From NCBI GenBank assembly GCA_001464165.1, contig LNEX01000035.1, positions 1 to 10,724 of the forward strand: a stretch of 10,724 nucleotides of DNA, given 5' to 3'. The notes beneath the pieces are model-generated. The model was not told the DNA's origin. It saw nothing but the letters and a program-made list of their open reading frames with translations, and did no database searches. Position numbers and translations under genes: made by a program. The DNA is from a bacterium Ga0077546. GTDB taxonomy: Bacteria; Cyanobacteriota; Vampirovibrionia; Obscuribacterales; Obscuribacteraceae. Positions 6,312 to 10,724 of the stretch are shown here, piece by piece; the first letter of the stretch is position 1, and each line of letters opens with the position of its first letter.

Positions 6312-7919
6312 ATGTCCGTCAGTGGTAACGAGATTGGCGACCTTCTGGTCGACATCGGCATAATTACCGCTGAAGAGCTCGCCAGTGCCATGGAAGAGCA
6401 ATCCAGGTCAGGCGATAGATTGACATTAATTTTGGACCGTCTCGGTCTGGTTACCTATCACCAGCTTAAAGACTCTCTTGAGCTGCAATTTGGCGTCAAT
6501 TTTATCTCACTGTCAAAGAATGTACCTCCTCGTGAGATTGCTGATTTGGTTTCGCTCGAAACTAAGTACAAGTACAAGCTTATTCCCGTGGCAAGTAACG
6601 GCACTCATTTCACCATCGCCATGGTCAATCCAGACGATTTAATTGCCTTAGATATTCTTCGAGTAGAATTGCGCAGCGGTCATCTAAAGCAGCTTGTCTG
6701 CACGGCAGACGAACTTGAATTCTGTCTGAAGGAGTTATATGAGGCTCCACCGCCAGCTCCTGGTGCTATTAGTGAAGACATAGCTGCAACAGATGCTCAT
6801 GTAACAGAGTCGCTCAGCGAAGAATTCACTCTTCCAGCCAGTGTTATAGCTCAAGCCAACGCCTTAGAGAAGAAACCAGCGCCTCGCGTGCCGGCGAAGA
6901 AACATCTGCAATCGCTATTTGGTGATGACGATGATGACGAAATGTCTAGCCCTCTAGCACCAGCAGAGACACCACATGCAGAGCCAGCGACACTGTTGGT
7001 GACACCAGATGTAACAGTGACGCCATCGCCATCTCTGCAAGAACTTATTGCGCCGCTTGCATCAGAGCCAGAACCGCTTGAAGCCGTGACACAAGCTATA
7101 CCCGAAATAAGTAGTGTATTGGACAGAGTGGTAGATCAAGTTATAGGTACTATCGCCACTGCTGCTGAGGCTATCTCATTAGTTGTAGAAGCAGCTACAC
7201 CAGAACCTGCACCGCTTGCGGTGCCAGATTCTCTGTCTAAATCGGTGCAGGAGATGGTGGCAGAATTGCCGCCTATTAGCGAAGGAAAAACTGTTTCCGA
7301 TCCTCTACACACGGCAGTAGCACTCGCTGCCGCGACAGCAAGAGAGCAAGTGGCCCAAGCTGAAGATGCAATGCAAGTAGCAGTCGCTAATGTAACCAGT
7401 CACCTTGTTGAATCTAGCCTTGGTGCTTTAAATGTCAATGCCAATCGAAAGCTCCTTGAAGATGTTGTTGAATCCGAACTCGGCGGTAGCGAAGAAGAAA
7501 CCGATATAAACCGCATGAAAGAAGCCCAGAATGCCTCAGTCATGCTATTGGCTCACGAAATTATAGGAAAAGCTACCCAAAAACGTTGCTCGGACATTCA
7601 CTTAGAACCAGACATTAGTGGCGTATCGCTGCGCTACTTCCTGCATGGTGAACTACTCGCTGACTGTATGCTGCCTTTAGAAATACATGGTGCTTTGGTT
7701 GGTTCGTATAAAGTGATTGCTGGTCTAAATCCGCAAGAGCTAGCTAAGCCGCAAGATAAGAAATTTACGACTCGAGTAGACGAAGATGAAGTCGAACTGA
7801 GAATTACAACCATTCCAACTGACAACGGTGAGATGGTAGCTATTTCTATGCGATTCACAGACCCGAATTCGGCTGGTGCCATAGCCCAAGCAAAACTCTC
7901 CAGCTTGAACGAAAACTAA
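6312..7919 (+). CDS. MshEN / GspE-PilB N-terminal-domain protein lacking the ATPase core
   Basis: I chose ATG 6312 because AGGAG (6302-6306) lies 5 nt upstream; the in-frame ATG at 6279 has no RBS. The product has 535 residues. Residues about 1-140 are an MshEN-type (GspE N-terminal) domain, with two helical motifs (IGDLLVDIGIITAEELASAM; DRLTLILDRLGLVTYHQL) and then LIPVASNGTHFTIAMVNPDDLIALD. Residues about 143-395 are a long Pro/Ala/Glu-rich linker with an acidic GDDDDDE patch and helical parts. Residues about 399-515 match the N-terminal subdomain of secretion/pilus ATPases: CSDIHLEP (426-433), LRYFLHGELL, NPQELAKPQDKKF, VELRITTIPT. The protein ends about 25 residues later, before the place where Walker A would come, so it should not hydrolyse ATP. 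A PilB/GspE partner or regulatory subunit is an inference. The c-di-GMP RLG motifs look degenerate (EIG; RLT). Confidence 0.85.
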   Translation: MSVSGNEIGDLLVDIGIITAEELASAMEEQSRSGDRLTLILDRLGLVTYHQLKDSLELQFGVNFISLSKNVPPREIADLVSLETKYKYKLIPVASNGTHFTIAMVNPDDLIALDILRVELRSGHLKQLVCTADELEFCLKELYEAPPPAPGAISEDIAATDAHVTESLSEEFTLPASVIAQANALEKKPAPRVPAKKHLQSLFGDDDDDEMSSPLAPAETPHAEPATLLVTPDVTVTPSPSLQELIAPLASEPEPLEAVTQAIPEISSVLDRVVDQVIGTIATAAEAISLVVEAATPEPAPLAVPDSLSKSVQEMVAELPPISEGKTVSDPLHTAVALAAATAREQVAQAEDAMQVAVANVTSHLVESSLGALNVNANRKLLEDVVESELGGSEEETDINRMKEAQNASVMLLAHEIIGKATQKRCSDIHLEPDISGVSLRYFLHGELLADCMLPLEIHGALVGSYKVIAGLNPQELAKPQDKKFTTRVDEDEVELRITTIPTDNGEMVAISMRFTDPNSAGAIAQAKLSSLNEN

Positions 7920-7921
7920 GG

Positions 7922-8392
7922 CTAAGCTTTCTCTTCATTGCTGTGAGAATTCTCTGCTTTCTCCGAATTGCTTGTCTCTTCAGAATTCTTTGGCTCGTTA
8001 GCAGGCTCTTTGGTTTCAGCAGCTTTTGAATTTTCTGAATCTACAGTGGTTGCTTCTTTGGTGGCGTCCGAAGCTTCAGCAGCAGCTGGCTCAGCAGAAT
8101 CGTCTTTGGTTGCATCATCGCTTACGTTGCGGCGCTGCAAAAGCCAAATCAAGCCGAAAATCAAAGCTCCAGCGAGCGCAATGCCAGTGACATAATTAAT
8201 AGTGGTAAACAAACCTTCGAGAAATCCACTGTTCTCGTGAGTTGGCAGCCCCTTTACCTCGGCTGCCACAACCTGTCCTACAGCTGTCTTTTGAGCCAAC
8301 ACAGGTAAGGCATAACTTAGAGCCCATGACCAAGCAGCGTAAGCGAGAACTTTCAAAGAATTTGCTCTTGAAAGTATAAAAGGCCTAGTCAT
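7922..8392 (-). CDS. Single-pass membrane protein with acidic low-complexity tail
   Basis: The 156-aa product has a signal-like N-terminus (Arg/Lys-containing start, hydrophobic core about 13-32, possible cleavage after VLA at 33). A short exported segment follows, then a transmembrane helix at about 66-86 (INYVTGIALAGALIFGLIWLL) ending in Gln-Arg-Arg. By the positive-inside rule the 70-residue tail is cytoplasmic. That tail is almost entirely Glu, Lys, Ala, Ser, Thr and Asn and is probably disordered. No family is recognised; the shape suits a small membrane anchor or scaffold. It is tail-to-tail with the MshEN gene, with only 2 nt between stop codons. The codons and reading frame are intact. 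Function unknown. Confidence 0.75.
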   Translation of the reverse strand: MTRPFILSRANSLKVLAYAAWSWALSYALPVLAQKTAVGQVVAAEVKGLPTHENSGFLEGLFTTINYVTGIALAGALIFGLIWLLQRRNVSDDATKDDSAEPAAAEASDATKEATTVDSENSKAAETKEPANEPKNSEETSNSEKAENSHSNEEKA

Positions 8393-8466
8393 GGTTTATC
8401 CTCAACGCTCAATTTTTCTGGGTTCGACATCATTATAGTATTACTCGCGCGAAACATAGACTAGGT

Positions 8467-8520
8467 AAAAGAGCAAAAAGCATGCGAGCTTCTTCTCCTG
8501 ACAGCGATCAGCTAGCATGC
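8467..8520 (-). terminator. Attenuator- or terminator-like hairpin upstream of the small membrane protein gene
   Basis: Read on the minus strand, GCATGCTAGCT (8520-8510) pairs with AGCTCGCATGC (8490-8480), an 11-bp stem with one mismatch and a 19-nt loop, followed at once by TTTTT and, after GCTC, TTTT. This has the form of an intrinsic terminator. No gene on the minus strand lies just before it, but the membrane protein gene starts 75 nt after it, so a leader attenuator is possible. AGCAT (8531-8527) could instead pair with ATGCT (8518-8514), excluding the terminator stem. The long loop weakens the case. Confidence 0.35.
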
Positions 8521-8669
8521 GGCTATATGCTGACATCTCAAATTTTAAAAACTCCTAAATATTCTCAGCCCCCAGTAATCATTAGCAATGAGCAATAATT
8601 AGAGGCCTTCTAGCAGATCGATTTTGCGCTCTATGGCCATTCCTTTTGATAATTCAGAACTAAGTCTTT

Positions 8670-9248
8670 TTGCTTTCTGCTGTCTTAGGCAATAGTGGCA
8701 GCAGCTTTGCCGCCCAACCAAAGTCGCACCGGGGCGTTGAGTCAACTGTAGTAATAGATGCCTCTCCCAAAGCAGTGTTTGAAGCGATTCAGCACTCACG
8801 AGTTCAAGAACCACACAGAAGGAAAGTCGTTTCAAGCCACGACGGCATCGCTGTTATGGATGAGCACTTCCGAGAATTGCCAGTTATTGGTAATGCGCAC
8901 TGCACCTATAAAGAAGTTGAGACACCGTATAAACGAATAGACTTTGCATTACTTTCCTCCGAGAAACTAAAAGCCTTTGAAGGGTCCTGGGTTTTGACGC
9001 CCCTTGGCAATGGTGAGCGAACTGAAGTTAAGTTAAGCACTTATAGTGAGCCTAAAGTTTGGTTGCCATTTGCCAAGGAAGTGGCCGGCTCATCAATCTT
9101 AAAAGACATCCGCCGCCGCCTTGATAGTCTTAAAGCTGGGGTAGAGAGTGATGATCATTGTTCAATTACAGCCCAGCCAGATTTTCAATCAATTAGCGAT
9201 GGTGCCAAATCAGTTCATCATTCAATCGAAGCTCAAGTTGCTGAATAA
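8670..9248 (+). CDS. SRPBCC/START-like (polyketide cyclase, COQ10-type) protein, start uncertain
   Basis: The frame is bounded upstream by a stop at 8661-8663 and the only candidate start before the conserved domain is TTG 8670, giving 192 residues. There is no RBS, and the signal-peptide-like start (LLSAVLGNSGSSFA) lacks the usual basic N-terminus, so the true beginning may have been lost through an indel. Residues about 22-157 fit an SRPBCC fold: STVVIDASPKAVFEAIQ at the start, a middle ELPVIGNAHCTYKEVETPYKRIDF, then FEGSWVLTPLGNGERTEVKL and a long C-terminal helix ending DIRRRLDSL. Such domains bind lipids, quinones or other hydrophobic molecules in a deep pocket; the ligand cannot be told. 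The last 35 residues are polar. The thioredoxin-like gene follows after 3 nt, so the two are probably co-transcribed and translationally coupled. Confidence 0.75.
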   Translation: MLSAVLGNSGSSFAAQPKSHRGVESTVVIDASPKAVFEAIQHSRVQEPHRRKVVSSHDGIAVMDEHFRELPVIGNAHCTYKEVETPYKRIDFALLSSEKLKAFEGSWVLTPLGNGERTEVKLSTYSEPKVWLPFAKEVAGSSILKDIRRRLDSLKAGVESDDHCSITAQPDFQSISDGAKSVHHSIEAQVAE

Positions 9249-9251
9249 TCG

Positions 9252-9692
9252 ATGCAAAGCTTTCTCTTAGTTGCGCTGCTAATTTCACTGATCGCATCCT
9301 GCACACTTGGGGATTGTCCTGCTAGTGCCCAAAACAAAACCTCTACACCAAAGCACTATTTGCCCTGGCAGGCAGATCTGAAAGGCTCAAAGAATGCAGC
9401 CAGGCTAAAACACAAGCTAATTGTTGTTGATGTATACACAGATAACTGTAGTTGGTGTAACCGTCTAGAGCGTGAGACACTCCAGAACCCTGGTGTGGTG
9501 GCAGAGCTAGCCCATCGTTTTATTTGGCTAAAACTCAACGCCCGTCTAAGCTCAGCAGACTTGAAGCCATATAGAATCAGTGGTTATCCAACGATTTTAG
9601 TGATCGATGAAAGGGGTAAATTAGTAACCAGCTTTTCCGGCTATTTGCCACCAGAACAGTTTGTAGAAAAGATGGCAATGCTATTGCCTTAG
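9252..9692 (+). CDS. Exported thioredoxin-fold protein with CSWC motif
   Basis: The 146-aa product has a hydrophobic signal (about 3-16) followed by IASC, which matches a lipobox and would make Cys17 the lipidated residue; cleavage after ASA at 26 is the alternative. Residues about 38-146 are a thioredoxin-like domain. IVVDVYTDNCSWCNRLERET holds the redox pair Cys66-Cys69, and SGYPTILVID holds the cis-proline (Pro113), followed by GKLVTSFSGYLPPEQFVEKM. The form resembles the Thioredoxin_7/DUF255-like reductases with a WC motif. It probably reduces or forms disulfides outside the cytoplasm. It has no clear RBS and begins 3 nt after the SRPBCC stop codon, suggesting coupled translation. It converges with the Pro-rich gene, 7 nt apart. 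Confidence 0.9.
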   Translation: MQSFLLVALLISLIASCTLGDCPASAQNKTSTPKHYLPWQADLKGSKNAARLKHKLIVVDVYTDNCSWCNRLERETLQNPGVVAELAHRFIWLKLNARLSSADLKPYRISGYPTILVIDERGKLVTSFSGYLPPEQFVEKMAMLLP

Positions 9693-9699
9693 TGAGAGT

Positions 9700-10724
9700 T
9701 TAGTCCCAAGCTGTAGCGGGATCGTAGTTTGGCTCTTCCCGCTCTTCTTGTCGCTGAACTTGGAAATTACCGCCACCGTTACCACCGTTGGTACCATTGC
9801 CGTAGGGCGTATTTTGATATTGAGGTGTTGCGATAGGACTGTTTTGCATAGGCTGCTGCGTCCAACCGTGCGACCCTTGCGCTGAGGCCGGTTGCGCCAA
9901 TGGTTGCTGAATCTGCTGTTGTTGAGCAGAGAGGGGCAATTGCTGCTGCTGATTTGGTTTTTGCAATGCGTCTTGAGTTGCATAGGGATTAGGCATAGGA
10001 CCGGCTGGCCAACCACCGAAGCTCGGTCGTGTCGATTGATTGCTTGCTGATTGATCATTAGCGGGCATCTGCATAGCTACTGGTATCACCGGCGCAACCG
10101 AGACAACCGGTGCTACCGCTTGCATTGGAGCCGAAACATGAGCTGTAGCCGGACTTGAGGGAGAAGCAGGAGCTGAAACAGGAACAGGAACAGGAGCTGA
10201 AACAGGAGCTGGAACAGGAACAGGAGCTGGAACGGCCCCCCACGGAGACGGTGGTGTTGCAAGAGGCGCTGCGACTCGAGCCGGAATTGGTGTTGGGATT
10301 GGTGTAGATACTGGTATCGGGACAGCTGTAGGAGTCGGTACAGCGCCCCAGGGAGACGATGTTGTCGTCGCGGCAAGGGCTTGTACTGGAGCTGCAATTG
10401 GCAGCGGAGCCGGGGCCTGTGGTAAAGGCGCTGGTTTTGATATAGGGGCCATCATTGGCCCCGGAGTGATCGCCGGAGGAGTCAGGCCTGGCCCTAGTGT
10501 GGGGGAAGGAATAGGAATTGACGGAGCGGCCCATTGAGACTCAATAGCTAGAGAGTTCGCAGCGGCTGTCCAAGGTGTTTCTGAGACCTGCAACAGTGAA
10601 GCCGGAGCAGGCGCGCCTGTTGTCGTAGCTGCTGGGGCGGTCGCGACTGGTGAAGCCGGGACTGGTGAGGGCCATCCTGGTAGGTTTGACGTTTGCGATG
10701 GACTAGCTGCCTGTGTAGGAGCTG
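9700..10724 (-). CDS. Pro/Ala/Gln-rich low-complexity protein with spaced Trp motifs (N-terminus beyond window)
   Basis: The frame is open from the window edge to TAA at 9702-9700, giving 341 codons; the start is not in the window. The N-terminal two-thirds is almost entirely Pro, Ala, Val, Thr and Ser. The last third has Gln runs (QQQQ, QQQQIQQP), a Gly/Asn patch (NGTNGGNGGGN) and an acidic end (EEREEPNYDPATAWD). Short Trp motifs recur: LPGWPSP, TPWTAA, SQWAAP, SPWGAVP twice exactly 36 residues apart, FGGWPAG, HGWTQQ and the terminal TAWD. The composition suggests a disordered linker or surface-exposed protein that binds partners through the Trp motifs. No enzyme domain is visible and the family is unknown. 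Being mostly low-complexity, it could be a linker region of a larger protein whose folded part lies outside the window. Confidence 0.7.
   Translation of the reverse strand, partial: APTQAASPSQTSNLPGWPSPVPASPVATAPAATTTGAPAPASLLQVSETPWTAAANSLAIESQWAAPSIPIPSPTLGPGLTPPAITPGPMMAPISKPAPLPQAPAPLPIAAPVQALAATTTSSPWGAVPTPTAVPIPVSTPIPTPIPARVAAPLATPPSPWGAVPAPVPVPAPVSAPVPVPVSAPASPSSPATAHVSAPMQAVAPVVSVAPVIPVAMQMPANDQSASNQSTRPSFGGWPAGPMPNPYATQDALQKPNQQQQLPLSAQQQQIQQPLAQPASAQGSHGWTQQPMQNSPIATPQYQNTPYGNGTNGGNGGGNFQVQRQEEREEPNYDPATAWD
10167..10232 (-). repeat. Short tandem repeat (6/12-bp units) inside the Pro-rich gene
   Basis: On the plus strand the block is built of CAGGAA and CAGGAGCTGAAA/CAGGAGCTGGAA units, seven in a row, all multiples of 6 bp. 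It encodes the PAPVPVPAPVSAPVPVPVSAP part of the protein. Because units are multiples of three, slippage changes length without breaking the frame, so this stretch may vary between strains. Confidence 0.75.

Noticed and set aside
10167..10232. Tandem units as a possible CRISPR array
   Set aside because: Units are 6-12 bp without unique spacers and simply encode a Pro/Ala/Val repeat in a protein.
10058..10534. Ser/Cys-rich minus-strand frame of 158 codons inside the Pro-rich gene
   Set aside because: It is the shifted reading of the GCT/CCT-type repeat; the Pro/Ala frame runs uninterrupted for the full 341 codons and ends in a plausible non-repetitive tail.

Overview
This window looks like ordinary bacterial chromosome from a member of Cyanobacteriota, most likely a non-photosynthetic lineage (Vampirovibrionia/'Melainabacteria', Obscuribacterales-like). 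This placement is inferred from protein recall, not from a search. The evidence is a DUF3370 protein (a family I know essentially from cyanobacteria), a LON-domain protein whose wording closely follows cyanobacterial homologues, an FKBP of cyanobacterial style, and lineage-typical proteins I cannot assign. There are no photosynthesis genes, mobile elements, RNA genes or CRISPR arrays.

Layout. 1-1082 (minus): exported DUF3370 protein, cut by the window edge. 1219-1464 (plus): a gene easily missed by standard annotation, an 81-residue SelW-like (Rdx family) protein whose CxxU redox motif is encoded with an in-frame UGA at 1264-1266. A bacterial SECIS-like hairpin lies just downstream. 1500-2552 (plus): actinobacterial/firmicute-type (coproporphyrin-type) ferrochelatase with candidate [2Fe-2S] cysteines. 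2611-3200 (plus): LON substrate-binding-domain protein, broken by an apparent loss of about 40 nt. 3234-4898 (minus): unassigned 554-aa protein with an internal 40-residue duplication.

5043-5576 (plus): exported FKBP prolyl isomerase. 5626-6165 (plus): secreted unassigned protein. 6312-7919 (plus): GspE/PilB relative with an MshEN domain and the N-terminal ATPase subdomain but no Walker A/B ATPase core. 7922-8392 (minus): single-pass membrane protein with an acidic tail, preceded by an attenuator-like hairpin. 8670-9248 and 9252-9692 (plus): SRPBCC/START-like protein and exported CxxC thioredoxin-fold protein, 3 nt apart and probably co-transcribed. 9700-10724 (minus): Pro/Ala/Gln-rich protein with spaced tryptophan motifs, cut by the window edge.

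The most notable item is the probable selenoprotein directly upstream of the ferrochelatase. Several genes concern the cell envelope (FKBP, thioredoxin-like, SRPBCC, DUF3370, small membrane protein) or thiol/redox chemistry (SelW-like, thioredoxin-like). UGA also serves as an ordinary stop in this window (6163-6165), so the SelW UGA is not a genome-wide code change.
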